Made by a program: the position numbers and the translations under genes
Shown here: piece by piece, positions 27,345-36,318 of the stretch
How the letters are laid out: every line of letters starts with the position of its first letter
How positions within the stretch are numbered: position 1 is the stretch's first letter
DNA from: JBBSDP01 sp963754335
GTDB lineage: Bacteria; Planctomycetota; Phycisphaerae; Tepidisphaerales; Tepidisphaeraceae
Assembly: GCA_963754335.1 (NCBI GenBank)
Contig: CAVWFQ010000003.1
Location: forward strand, 248,001 to 312,000
Reading direction: 5' to 3'
Length of the DNA: 64,000 nucleotides
The notes under the pieces: model-generated
Databases searched by the model: none
The model's input: only the letters and a program-made list of their open reading frames with translations
What the model was told of the DNA's origin: nothing

Positions 27345-28470
27345 TCATTTTGGTTGCTCCGCAATACGCTGAACGTCGGCCGCCGTGAGGGCGCTGGATG
27401 GTTTTCGCTCACCCGAGCGGCGAGTGAACGAAGCGGAATAAACTGCCGATCGGGCGCTCGAGCAGCGGGTCATCCGATGGCAAAATGCCATCGGGCAACA
27501 CGAGCGGGTCGAAATTGAGCAGGGCGGTCGAAGTGCTCTCTTCAGCCTGCACCCGATCGATCGTGAGGGTGCCGGCGTCAATCTGCTGCCGTGAATCGGG
27601 CCACGGCAGCGTCGCATCGCTGGTTGGGTCGCCCGGCTGGCCAATGATCAACATCAAATGCCATTTCAGCGGATGCCTGATAATCTGTGCGATCAGATCG
27701 TCAAATAGATAATTTACATCACGCGTTTGGGGTGGGTCGTCCCATGCGGACTTTGGGCTCGGCTGCGCCGACGCCAACACCCATCGGACCGGACAGGAGA
27801 CGCCTTGCGCGTTGGTAAAGATAAACGCGTTAAGGCTACGAAAAAAAGTCTCGGCGAAGCCGGGGGCGGGTTGGCTCGCCTTGATGATCTGGATCGCCGC
27901 GATCGTTTCGGGATGGGCGTCGAGAAATGCCTTCATCTTCGCCGGATCAGGTTTGCCGGTTGACGGATCAGGAATCAGCGCCACCATGCGATCGTAAAAT
28001 GCCTGCGGCGTCTTCAAGGGAAAAACCGGCAGATTAATCATCGCCGTCCGCCAGATCTTTCCAGACGTGTCGAATTCCAGCCCCAGCCCGCGGACCTGTC
28101 CCGGCGTGTCCGGTTGAAACGGCATTCCGCCCCCAAGCGAAAACCGCCCCACGACCGGCGTGCGGCCGGGCGCAAACACCGCGGCTTTCGAAATCGCGGC
28201 TCCAGCGCCATTGCTTTCAAAATAGCCGGCCACGCAAAGTCCCTTCGCATGATTGCGGCGAAATCCCGGATGCAGACCGTCCACCGCCTGGAACACATCG
28301 GCGAATCGGGCCGCCGTCAAACCGCCCGGCGTCAACCAGCCGCCGAGATAGACGAACGTCCCCGCGGCCACGGCCAGGAGCGCCAGGAGCAATGTGAACC
28401 GGGCGAATGTCTGCGCGCGGCTGCCTGGCGCAGGATTCACGCCCGCCGCTCGCTCAAGCTCGCTGTTCAT
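27345..28470 (-). CDS. Periplasmic catalase-like (SrpA-type) heme peroxidase, frameshift near 27450
   Basis: A small catalase-family protein of about 375 residues. An N-terminal membrane anchor (FTLLLALLAVAAGTFVYLGG) points to a periplasmic location. The catalytic His region is FRRNHAKGLCVAGYFESNG, followed by VVGRFSLGGGMPFQ, GLGLEFDTSGKIWRTAMINL and RWVLASAQ. A shift near 27450 moves to SARSAVYSASFTRRSGERKP and the end ADVQRIAEQPK, a conserved C-terminus of this family. Start ATG 28470 has GGGAGC upstream. The cytochrome b561 gene follows, suggesting a membrane-linked peroxidase pair; activity as a peroxidase rather than a true catalase is typical of such short forms. Confidence 0.8.
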
Positions 28471-29098
28471 TGTTTTGCTCCCGTGAGGCTCGCATCGCAT
28501 TCAAGGCGCGATTCATCGGTTTGGCAAGATCGATCAGAGACATCCGAACCCCGAATCCCAGGGATGGGCGACGACACGTCGAGAAGCGCATCGCCCCGGC
28601 GAATAAAGTGCGGCGCTGAAACGGCGGGAAGGCTGGGGCGGAAGGCCTGATGCTGGATCAGGGTTCGAATCGAGGCACGTAGACACTTTTCCGAAAACGA
28701 CGGATACCGAGCTTGTGTCCTTAAATGAACACCAACCTCGCGAAAGTGAACAGGGTGCTCCGTCCGGCGACAAGTCGCGCGGCTCCCTTTCCGGAGCGCT
28801 GGGAGCCGCGCGACTTTTCGCCGGACCAATGTTCCCACGATTCGGACAGCGTTTGAAATTCGTACTCGCGGAGCGCGCAGAGAGTGTAGAGTCTCGGATT
28901 ATGTCGGATCGGAAAGTGGGCTGAGACACGGATTTCGAAAAAAGCGGGATTCGAAGCGGGCAAAACCGTGGCATTCCAGCGCATTCCGTGGCGCAGAGCC
29001 CCCCGGCTGGCTGCTTGGGAAAAACGGCCTACCGCGAACAGGCGATTTGCCCTGGTCGGATCCCGGCGCACGGGATGAGCGAGCGAAGCGAGTCGAAA
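28471..29098. other. Intergenic region upstream of tRNA-Ser, no gene called
   Basis: About 630 bases. Overlapping frames on - are arginine/serine-rich shadows without ribosome-binding sites. The one clear structure is the inverted repeat at 28762-28826. Confidence 0.5.
28762..28826. repeat. Inverted repeat with 26-bp near-perfect arms
   Basis: The left arm begins GTCCGGCGACAAGTCGCG and the right arm ends CGCGACTTTTCGCCGGAC, with a 13-base loop (TTTCCGGAGCGCT). Only one mismatch in the stem is seen. It is a strong hairpin in a gene-free stretch. Confidence 0.7.
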
Positions 29099-29187
29099 CG
29101 GAGAGGGGGGGATTCGAACCCCCGAATGGATTTAAACCCATTACAGCATTTCCAGTGCTGCTCCTTCAGCCACTCGGACACCTCTCC
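29099..29187 (-). tRNA. tRNA-Ser (GGA)
   Basis: Reads GGAGAGGTGTCCGAGTGG at its 5' end. The acceptor stem GGAGAGG pairs with CCTCTCC, the anticodon loop CTGGAAA gives anticodon GGA, the long variable arm is present (TAATGGGTTT then AAATCCATTC), and the T arm is GGGGGTTCGAATCCCCC. The discriminator is G and CCA is not encoded. The 89-base length fits tRNA-Ser. Confidence 0.95.
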
Positions 29188-29267
29188 AGATGATCGTCCG
29201 CGCAGTCTAGCGGAGGAGCGGAATGAGTTCTATATGTGGATGGCTTCCGACACTACCGGAAGAAAAT

Positions 29268-29415
29268 CCCAAACCCCAAGCACCAAAGCCCAAAAAACTT
29301 CCAAAATCCAAATCCCAAAAACCAAACGGGAGGGTGGGCGGCGCACGCAGGCCGCTCCTGTTTGGAATTTTCCCATTTGGAATTTGGAGATTTTTTGGGC
29401 TTTGGGCTTTGGAAT
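29268..29415. repeat. CCAAAGCCCAAAA-type long inverted repeat
   Basis: A 148-bp imperfect palindrome. The left part is AT-moderate direct words (ACCAAAGCCCAAAAAAC, CCAAAATCCAAATCCC) and the right part answers with GGGATTTGG-like words and TTTTTTGGGCTTTGG. Its base composition differs from the surrounding GC-rich genes. It lies between tRNA-Ser and sorA. Confidence 0.65.
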
Positions 29416-29439
29416 TTGCGAGCCGCACGCTGCCATGAT

Positions 29440-30726
29440 ATGCCTTTGATTATGCAGGAACCAACAAGCCTTCAGCCGCGTGCGAAGAAGCGCCGGCGGC
29501 GAGCCCCGGCCGGAATGAATCGACGCACATTTCTTCGCGTGGCCGCCGGCACCGGAATCGGGGCGGTCCTCGCCGAGCGTGTTCGCGTCGCCGCGGCCGA
29601 TGCGGCCGGTGGATCGGCGTCGCAGCCAGCGGGGGCTCAACCCGAGATGGCCCGGTTCCCGGAAAAGACGGATCTGATTTTGCGCGCCGATCGCCCGCCC
29701 AATCTGGAAACGCCGCTTCGCTATTTTCGGGAGGACATTACCTCCAACGAGGCGTTTTTCGTTCGCTGGCATCTGGCCGGTGTCCCCACCTCGGTGGATC
29801 CGAAGACGTTTCAACTCGAGATAAGCGGACATGTCGAAGAAGAGAACGCATTTACGCTCGACGAGCTGCGGAAAGAATTCGAGGCGGTGTCGGTCGTCGC
29901 CGTCAATCAGTGCTCGGGCAATTCGCGCAGTTTTTTCACGCCGCGCGTGCCCGGCGGACAATGGGGAAACGGCGCGATGGGGAACGCGAAATGGACCGGC
30001 GTGCGCCTGCGCGATCTTCTGGCCAAAGCCAAAGTCAAAGCCGGGGCGGTCGATGTCAGCTTTGCGGGCCTCGATCGCGCGCCGATGCCGAGCGTTCCAG
30101 CTTTCGTCAAATCGCTCCCCATCGATCGCGCTAGCAGCGCTGAGGTGATGATCGCCTACGAAATGAACGGCGCGGCGCTGCCGATGTTGAACGGTTATCC
30201 GCTGCGGCTGATCGTCCCCGGGTGGTATGCGACCTACTGGGTGAAGTCGCTCAATCAGATCACGGTGCTGAGCAAGGCGTTCGACGGATTCTGGATGGCC
30301 AAGAGCTATCGCGTTCCGAAGACGCCGGACTTCACCGAAACGCCGGGGAAACTGGAGAAGGTGACGGAGCCGATCAGCACGATGACGGTCCGTTCCCTCT
30401 TCGTCCGTCCCGAGCCCGGCGATCGCGTTTCGGCAGGGAAGCCGTATGAAATTGAAGGCCTCGCGATCGACAGCGGGAAGGGGATTCGAACCGTCGAAGT
30501 CTCGACCGATGGCGGGAAAAACTGGTCGAAGGCCAGGCTCGATCCGGAAATCGGAAAATACTCCTGGCGGCGCTGGCGCCTGCCGTGGAATCCCATCGCA
30601 CGAGACACTTATAAGTTGATGTGCCGGGCGACCAACGCGGCTGGGGAGAACCAGGTGACCAGTCAGTGGAATCGTTCAGGGTATGCGCGGAATGTGATCG
30701 AATCGCTCGATGTCGCCGTTGTTTGA
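29440..30726 (+). CDS. sorA: Sulfite dehydrogenase molybdopterin subunit SorA
   Basis: Periplasmic molybdenum enzyme oxidising sulfite to sulfate. A twin-arginine signal is present (NRRTFLRVAAGTGIGAVLAE). The Mo-ligating cysteine is in VVAVNQCSGNSRSFF, followed by NAKWTGVRLRDLLAKA and the substrate-region stretch PLRLIVPGWYATYWVKSL. The C-terminal dimerisation domain has IRTVEVSTDGGKNWSKARL. Starts at 29440, 29452 or 29515 are possible; 29515 begins right at the Tat motif. A c-type cytochrome (sorB-like) follows, as in SorAB. The intervening 129 bases hold a heptamer repeat. The frame is intact. Confidence 0.88.
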   Translation: MPLIMQEPTSLQPRAKKRRRRAPAGMNRRTFLRVAAGTGIGAVLAERVRVAAADAAGGSASQPAGAQPEMARFPEKTDLILRADRPPNLETPLRYFREDITSNEAFFVRWHLAGVPTSVDPKTFQLEISGHVEEENAFTLDELRKEFEAVSVVAVNQCSGNSRSFFTPRVPGGQWGNGAMGNAKWTGVRLRDLLAKAKVKAGAVDVSFAGLDRAPMPSVPAFVKSLPIDRASSAEVMIAYEMNGAALPMLNGYPLRLIVPGWYATYWVKSLNQITVLSKAFDGFWMAKSYRVPKTPDFTETPGKLEKVTEPISTMTVRSLFVRPEPGDRVSAGKPYEIEGLAIDSGKGIRTVEVSTDGGKNWSKARLDPEIGKYSWRRWRLPWNPIARDTYKLMCRATNAAGENQVTSQWNRSGYARNVIESLDVAVV

Positions 30727-30735
30727 TTATCGTTG

Positions 30736-30840
30736 GTTGTCAGTTGTCAGTTGTCAGTTGTCAGTTGTCAGGTGTCAGGTGTCAGTTGTCAGGTGTCAGG
30801 TGTCAGTGGTCCGTTGTCAGTTGCTAACCGGTTGTCAGTT
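30736..30840. repeat. Heptamer tandem repeat (GTTGTCA / GGTGTCA)
   Basis: About twelve units of seven bases, mostly GTTGTCA or GGTGTCA with some decay toward the end (GTGGTCC, GTTGCTA), fill the gap between sorA and the cytochrome gene. The unit is not a multiple of three, so it is not coding. It is unlike any CRISPR. Confidence 0.8.
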
Positions 30841-30855
30841 GGAATGGAGTGACGT

Positions 30856-31236
30856 GTGAAACGAATTCTTCTGATCGCGATGACTGCCGTGTGTGGAATC
30901 GGTCTTTTCGCCTGGCGGACGTTGGGTGCGCCGGGCTCTCCTCCAGAATCGAAGCCGTCGGCAGCCGGGGATTCTGTCGTTTCGATTACGCTTCCCGTTG
31001 TTCCCTATGAACTTCCGGAGGGACCCGGCAAAACCGCGGTGAACGCCGCCTGCGTTATCTGCCATTCGACGCGTTACATCACGATGCAGCCGGCCTTTCC
31101 ACGAAAAACATGGGAAGCGGAGGTGGACAAGATGCGAAAGGTCTTCGGCGCGCCGGTGAGCGACGCGCAGGCCTCGGAGATCGTGACTTATCTCATGTCA
31201 GTTCGAGGCAAGCCGACGCCGGCCACGCAGCCATGA
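30856..31236 (+). CDS. sorB: Sulfite dehydrogenase cytochrome c subunit (SorB-like)
   Basis: 126 residues starting at GTG 30856 behind GGAGTGA. The signal peptide is MKRILLIAMTAVCGIGLFAW. A single heme c site CVICH is followed by MQPAFPRKTWEAEVDKMRKV and an axial Met region (IVTYLMSVRG). Gene order after sorA indicates it takes electrons from the molybdenum subunit and passes them to a terminal cytochrome. No ordinary soluble cytochrome c family fits better in this context. Confidence 0.82.
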   Translation: MKRILLIAMTAVCGIGLFAWRTLGAPGSPPESKPSAAGDSVVSITLPVVPYELPEGPGKTAVNAACVICHSTRYITMQPAFPRKTWEAEVDKMRKVFGAPVSDAQASEIVTYLMSVRGKPTPATQP

Positions 31237-31685
31237 CTTTGCATCATATGTGCAGGGGGGCAGCTCATGGGTTCAATTCGGTGTTTCAAATGTGCTCCGT
31301 GATGGTCTTTTTTTTGGTGGCACAGGCATCCCGCCCGTGCGGCGTGCAAACAAGCTGCGCGCTCGCCTGCGGTAAGCACCGTCGAACGTGTACTCGACCA
31401 AGGAAAGTACCGTCGCGGACTTCTCGAATTCGAATAGGAGAACGCTTCGAATCGGTGGAATACGGACTCGACTACGCTCATCGCACGCCATCGATCGCCG
31501 TGGAGTACCACGGCACACGGGCGAGACGCGCGAGACGCCCGTGCCACAAAAAGCCGAAGCACCGTTTTGGATCCAATGGTGCCTCGACCGGTGCGGCGAA
31601 GGAATTCCTTATGCCGCGACGCCGCAGACCGATCCGGTCGGCCCGGCCACGGGACGCTGGGGAACGCCGCTGGGTCCCTGTGAAG
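31237..31685. other. Repeat-filled intergenic region
   Basis: Carries hairpins of the GGCACGGGCGTC type and copy A of a dispersed repeat (31431-31571). A + frame through 31570-31693 reads GEGIPYAATPQTDPVGPATG and continues across the ISKra4 insertion site, so a small unrecognised gene may have been interrupted there. Confidence 0.45.
31431..31571. repeat. Dispersed repeat, copy A
   Basis: Shares AATAGGAGAACGCTTCG, AATCGGTGGA, CCGTGGAGTACCACGGCAC, ACGGGCGAGACG and GAAGCACCGTTTTG in the same order with copy B at 57969-58087. The two copies differ by small insertions. Internally palindromic. Confidence 0.7.
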
Positions 31686-31693
31686 ATCCGAAT

Positions 31694-33236
31694 GGGTGTG
31701 CCCAATATTTCGGGCGATCCATTAGTTTTGATTGCATAGGGCTTTGGCCCAGTAGCGATCCCATAGATTGCTCTGATACATCGCTTCCAGTGCCATCACG
31801 GATTCAGCGTTGTCCAAGTCCCACCGCCGGCCCCGGCCTTTGATGCGGTCGGTAGTGACACCGCACATCGATTCCATCGGCCCGGTTCCGATATCCAACC
31901 CGCGTTTCTGACATTCGTCGTACTTCATCATCGCTTGACGCTCAGCGGCGTAATTAAGCAGGCGGTCAGCTGCCTTTCGCTTTTGTCCTCGCAGCCCGCT
32001 ACGCCAGTCCACCAGCTTCTGGAAAAAAGGCTCGTATCCTTCATGCTTCAGCGTGTGCAGAACGTCCTGCACCCACGCTTCTTTCGCCGGACTCTTCTCT
32101 CCCAGCGTCTTGCGGGCCGCTTCGTTCACATGCTCGCTGAGGTGGTAAAAGTCCAACAAGACCAGTTCCAGCGGCAGAACTTCCAGATGATTCCGTAGGC
32201 AGACTGCTCCATCGACCAATCCCACCCGCTCGTCCGCCAGCGGCAGGCGGACACGCAACGCTTCACGCCCCAGCAGTTTGCCCAGTCCGCGATGGTCCTT
32301 GCGCGTCACCCCCACCAGACGATGCTCCTGCGTCTGGTCGTACAATATCGTCACATAGACCTGTTTGTAACGCTGGTCGGAGCCTCTCTTCACCGCCCCC
32401 AGCCGAGCCAACCGACGACGTTGCTTTCGCGTCATCGCGGCTCGGCAAGCCAGCACCGTCTCCCGGCGCTTTTGCTTTTCTGCCGCCGTGGTCGTCGGCA
32501 CCAAAACCCCATCGGCGCTGGCGTATATCCGTTTAATTTCCTGGCCACCGGGCGTCTGAGCCTTGCAGTCGGCTGCCGACCAGTCCAGTTCCAACTGCTC
32601 CTCCTCCGAAGCCTTCAACACCGCCTTGCCTTCGGATTCCACCAACTTCCGCAGCATTTCCTCCGACATCTTGATCTGGGCCGCCTCGTCGAGATTCTCC
32701 ACGCTACGATTAAAACTGCGCCCGGCGATTCCCAGCCGGCAGCACAGCTCTCGTGCCCCCACGCTTACGGCACTCTCCACCGCATCAACCAGCCGATCCA
32801 TCGGAGTGTTGCTTCCCTCGCCGGGGGCGTAATAACGCACGCGACGAAGCTCGATCCGCCCGTTGACGCTCAACGTCGTCCGCGACGAGCGGCCCTTTGC
32901 TCTGCTTGGGTTTGCCCATTGCATCCAGCGGAGGGAAAAAAACTCGACTCCGTGGAGTCGATCCGCATCTGCACGGCCCTTTGAAAGGCCCGTTCACGAA
33001 ACGCGGCTATCGCGTCCCGCACCGCAATCTCGCTGCCGTTGATCACGTTGCCGGTCGGAGCTTCATTCACCGCGTCGGCAACCCGACTCAACACCTCACG
33101 AATCTCCGCCTGCATTTGCGAAATGAACTGTTCCTTGTCCATCGTTAAAAGCCGATCCATGGCGTACCTCCAAAAATACCGGCTCTCCGGCCGGATTCAT
33201 CGTATTATGCCATCTCCCGGAAATTTGGGCACACCC
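31694..33236 (-). mobile_element. ISKra4-family insertion sequence with 8-bp target duplication
   Basis: A 1543-bp element. Ends read GGGTGTGCCCA(A)ATATTTC on the left and, inverted, GGGTGTGCCCAAATTTCC on the right. Both sides are flanked by ATCCGAAT (31686-31693 and 33237-33244), an exact 8-bp direct repeat taken as the target duplication. One transposase gene on - fills it. Confidence 0.85.
31722..33160 (-). CDS. ISKra4-type transposase (two frameshifts near 32940 and 32893)
   Basis: About 478 residues across three frame segments. The N-terminal part (MDRLLTMDKEQFISQMQAEI) runs to a T7 run near 32943; a short middle part reads PPLDAMGKPKQSKG; the main part begins RSSRTTLSVNGRIELRRVRY and runs to 31722. 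Typical motifs are ASADGVLVPT, GLVDGA, LLDFYHLSEHV (with the catalytic-type Asp), and GTGPMESMCG near the end with the final Glu. Two shifts at homopolymers suggest sequencing error, or programmed slippage, which some IS elements use. Direction is opposite to the sor genes. Confidence 0.82.
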
Positions 33237-33335
33237 ATCCGAATTGTCCTGTCGGAATCTTGTTGACTCGAATGAGAGAGCTCTTTAGATTGCTTCGTCT
33301 TTAGTGGGTGCGAATCGTTTTGCAGGAGAAAGACC

Positions 33336-33485
33336 ATGGAACAGATCAAGTTGCCCCAATCGTCCGCTCAGCTGCAACTTGGCGAGGCAGCACAAAAGCA
33401 CGATTTGAGGAAGCCGTACACGAAGCCCGAATTGACGGAGTACGCGTCAATTTCAAGCGCGACCATGATTGTGAGACGCAGTTAG
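33336..33485 (+). CDS. Small peptide with lasso/RiPP-leader-like motif
   Basis: 49 residues starting at ATG 33336 behind GCAGGAGA. The sequence holds DLRKPYTKPELTEYASISSA: Y-x2-P-x-L is the leader motif recognised by RiPP recognition elements in lasso peptide and related precursors, although the usual Gly after it is Ala here. The tail (TMIVRRS) would be the core. No cyclase, protease or PqqD-like gene is in the window. It lies between the ISKra4 element and a convergent lipoprotein gene. Many planctomycetes have such orphan peptides; function unproven. Confidence 0.45.
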   Translation: MEQIKLPQSSAQLQLGEAAQKHDLRKPYTKPELTEYASISSATMIVRRS

Positions 33486-33515
33486 CAGCGCCCTGCGTTT
33501 CATTCACGGGTCGCG

Positions 33516-34083
33516 CTATTCGCCCCTCACGAACTGCTCGCTGATTTCCGCGAGGCGTACGCCGAGCTTGGTGACGATCGTGCGGACCATCAGCGTGCCG
33601 TGGTCGGACAAATACATCCACTGCTCCATCGTAATGTTGAACAGGCAGTTGCCTGGCTTCGTTTCCAAAACCCAGATCCAGTGAAGTGTTCGCCCGCTGG
33701 GCGCACCGCGCACGGTCCCGACCATGTCGTTGGCTCTGGCGTCGAACTGCCCCGCGCCAAGCCGGCGGATGTGCCAGTCGCGCACGCTTCTCTTTCCCAT
33801 CGACGTTCACGTACTGAATCATGTGCAGCCCGCCTGCACCCTCGGCGGTTCCTTCGGTCGTTGTAGTTATGACTTGGGTCGGTGCGCCGTCCCGGTTTTC
33901 GATCACGCCCCAGGATGCCGTCCGGCCGGTCCAGAAATTCACCGGGTCGAACACCGGCGTGGTGTTGGCAAATGCCGCGGGTCGAAGCGGCGCGGCGCAG
34001 CCGGCGACAAGCACCATCGCGGCGCAAACGCCGAACAAAGGTTTCGGCGCGAAACCCGAGCGGAGTCTGCGGTCCATTTCCAT
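33516..34083 (-). CDS. DUF3833-type lipoprotein (frameshift near 33797)
   Basis: About 189 residues. The N-terminus (KPLFGVCAAMVLVAGCAAPL) ends in a lipobox with Cys, giving a lipoprotein. The body reads FDPVNFWTGRTASWGVIENR and QVITTTTEGTAEGAGGLHMI, a DUF3833-like pattern. Near 33797 the frame changes and continues VRDWHIRRLGAGQFDARAND, LHWIWVLETKPGNCLFNITM and TIVTKLGVRLAEISEQFVR to 33516. The conserved continuation argues for a single gene with an indel. Located in the membrane facing the periplasm; role unknown. Confidence 0.68.
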
Positions 34084-34174
34084 GGCTGCATCATAGGGAA
34101 GTATTTCCGGGTGAAGCCGGTGATTTGGCTCTCCGTCTCGTTTGGGTGCGTGACAGAATCGGCCGGCAGAGTTC

Positions 34175-34307
34175 TTTCCCCCTCTCCCAGTACTTGTACT
34201 CTGGGAGGAGCCGCGCACGAAGTAAGCGGGAAAGTTCTCTCGTTTACCGAGTGCTTTCCCGCTTACTTCGTGCGCGGCTCCTTCGGATGACCGGGAGAGG
34301 GGGAAAT
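34175..34307. repeat. Long inverted repeat with 28-bp perfect inner arms
   Basis: Inner arms begin GGAGCCGCGCACGAAGTAAG and end CTTACTTCGTGCGCGGCTCC; outer arms are TTCCCCCTCTCCC and GGGAGAGGGGGAA. About 133 bp in all between the DUF3833 gene and the esterase. The perfect stem implies recent origin or selection. Confidence 0.75.
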
Positions 34308-34357
34308 CCCTTTGGCCGCCGCATCCGTCTCGTCTCCCCGCGTACCGCGATGATGAA

Positions 34358-36070
34358 TCATCGCCCCGTCTTCTCCGGCACCATTTGCGGCCCAACCGCC
34401 GGGGAGTTCACGTTGTCCCAGCTGTCGGTGCGAAACGGAAAGGCCGGCAGGCCCTCCTTGTTATAGAGATTCGCGATCGTGATGTTCGCAAAGTCGTATC
34501 GGACGGCTACCGGTTCCGGGACCTGCGCGCTTGAAACCACGACCGTGTCACCGTCAATCGTTGCGTCCGCGATCGCGAATTTCTGGTCGGCGCCCGCGAT
34601 CACAAATCCGACCAGATGCGTTGCCGGAATCGGGTAGGCGTCCGGCGCGGTCCAGGGCGCTCTCCCAATCGCCAGTCCGCCTCCCGTTTGCGTGAAACTG
34701 ATCCGGGCGGCGTGCCCTTCGATCGTCATCTTTTCGAAAATGGGACCGGAATCGACGATGTTCTGCCCGTAAACGCGATGCCGCGCAATTCGCGCGAGTC
34801 GCAGCCCGACATCCAATTTGTCGGCGGGATGAATGTCATTACGATCGCCGATATCGATCGATGTAGCGATGCCGGTGTTGGGCACGCGGCTGGCCATGAA
34901 CTGCGCCTCCTGGAGCAGGGGCCAGTCCCCGCCGCCGATGACTTCGCGGTCTCCCAGTGCCGCCAGTTGAACGAATAGAAACGGGAAATCCCCCTGGCCC
35001 CATTTGTTCCGCCAGTCGCTGATGAGTCGCGGAAACAGCGTGCGGTATTCGACGGCCCGATCGGCGTTGAATTCACCCTGATGCCAGATGACCCCTTTGA
35101 TCGCGAACGGAATCAGCGGCGCGATCATACCGTTAAACAGGCTTCCCGGAAGGTTCCGCCCGCCCAGCGGATCCGCCGGCTCCGGCGGGCGAAGATGGCC
35201 CGGCTCGGGATCGCGCGGAACGGGCTTGCCGGCGATCCGGTTGATCTGCGCCTGCCGCCGCCAAGCGTCCCACGCCCGGTATAGGGCCTGACCATCGGTT
35301 GCATCCCATGCGTCAATCACCTTCTGATAATTCACCCGCGTCTCCCCGTAGCCGGCGGAGAGCGATTGGAATTTTTCCATCGCCGCGGCGTGCGCCGCCA
35401 CCTCGGCGGCAAAAGGTGGATCTTTTTCAAGCCCCGAGATGCTCGTCCATGATTGCGCGATGGTTCCTCCAAAACTGGATTCAACCAGCCCGATCGGGCG
35501 ATTGAGCGTCTGCCGCAGATCGTGCCCGAAAAAATAGGCGATCGCGGAAAAACCGGAGAGCGACTCGCGGCTCGCCACTTCCCAGTGCCCGCGCACGTCG
35601 CTGGCCGGCTCCAGGGCATAGGCATGATCCGCCATGAAAACGCGAAGCTGCTGATCCTCCAGATGATCGGAGATTTCCTTGATGTTATGCACGCCGCGCA
35701 GGCAGTATTCCATGTTGGACTGCCCCGACGCCAGCCAGACATCGCCGACCAGAACATCCTCGAGGCGGATCTGATTCTTGCTCATCACCACCAGCGCAAA
35801 CGGCGGAGTACCCGGCGCAAGGGCGCAAGGTCGACGCGCCACTTCCCATCCGCGCCGGTCGTCGCAACGCCGCTGTGATCGCCGGCCATGACCGTGACCG
35901 GCTCACCGGGATTCGCTGTGCCCCAGACCGGGACTTTCATCTCCTGCTGGAGCACCATGTGATCGCCGAAGATCGCGGGGAGTTTCACCTCCGCGCTCGC
36001 CACGGGCACAAAGGCGAGTGACAGAAGGGGGGAATGCGCGGAGGAGGGCGTGGCAAGATGAAGTTCGCAT
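34358..36070 (-). CDS. Sialate O-acetylesterase (frameshifts near 36037 and 35813)
   Basis: An SGNH-fold esterase removing acetyl groups from sialic acids or other sugars, about 570 residues. The signal peptide (MRTSSCHALLRAF then LLSLAFVPVASA) is split by a C6 run near 36037. The N-terminal beta domain has VKLPAIFGDHMVLQQEMKVP. A missing G near 35813 separates it from DVWLASGQSNMEYCLRGVHN with the nucleophile Ser. Further motifs are GLVESSFGGTIAQSW and VIWHQGEFNA. Corrected, the whole protein is colinear with the family. A second SGNH hydrolase gene lies upstream on the same strand, 248 bases away. Confidence 0.83.
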
Positions 36071-36174
36071 TGATTCCTGGCTTTTGAAAATATCCAAAAG
36101 AGTCTGGGCAAACGAAAAGAAATTCTATTCCAAAACCCGCCTGAGCGGCGTCCCCCGGTTTCCCTGGGAACGAC

Positions 36175-36263
36175 GGCACGTAGATCGCTGGGAGAGCCGG
36201 CTCGTCCCCGAGCCGTGGGAGCGCTCCCAAAGGCCGAGGACGGCCCGGCTCTCCCGGCGTGCC
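36175..36263. repeat. Intergenic inverted repeat
   Basis: GGCACGTAGATCGCTGGGAG with AGAGCCGG on the left answers CCGGCTCTCCCGGCGTGCC on the right; a second small stem lies inside (GTGGGAGCGCTCCCAA). It sits between the two esterase genes (36071-36318), where no gene is seen. Confidence 0.65.
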
Positions 36264-36318
36264 ACAATCTTTCGGGGTTCGAAGTGCGGCGGTCCCCTCG
36301 CTCAAAGTTCAACAGTGA

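Noticed and set aside
27056..27412. 118-residue - strand frame between b561 and catalase
   Set aside because: Overlaps the corrected catalase end and an inverted repeat, and has no start signal.
30736..30840. Repeat array as a possible CRISPR
   Set aside because: Units are contiguous heptamers with no spacers and no cas genes nearby.
31388..31843. Open frame running through the repeat and into the ISKra4 element
   Set aside because: It crosses the IS end, so it cannot be one gene; only the part before 31693 might be a remnant.
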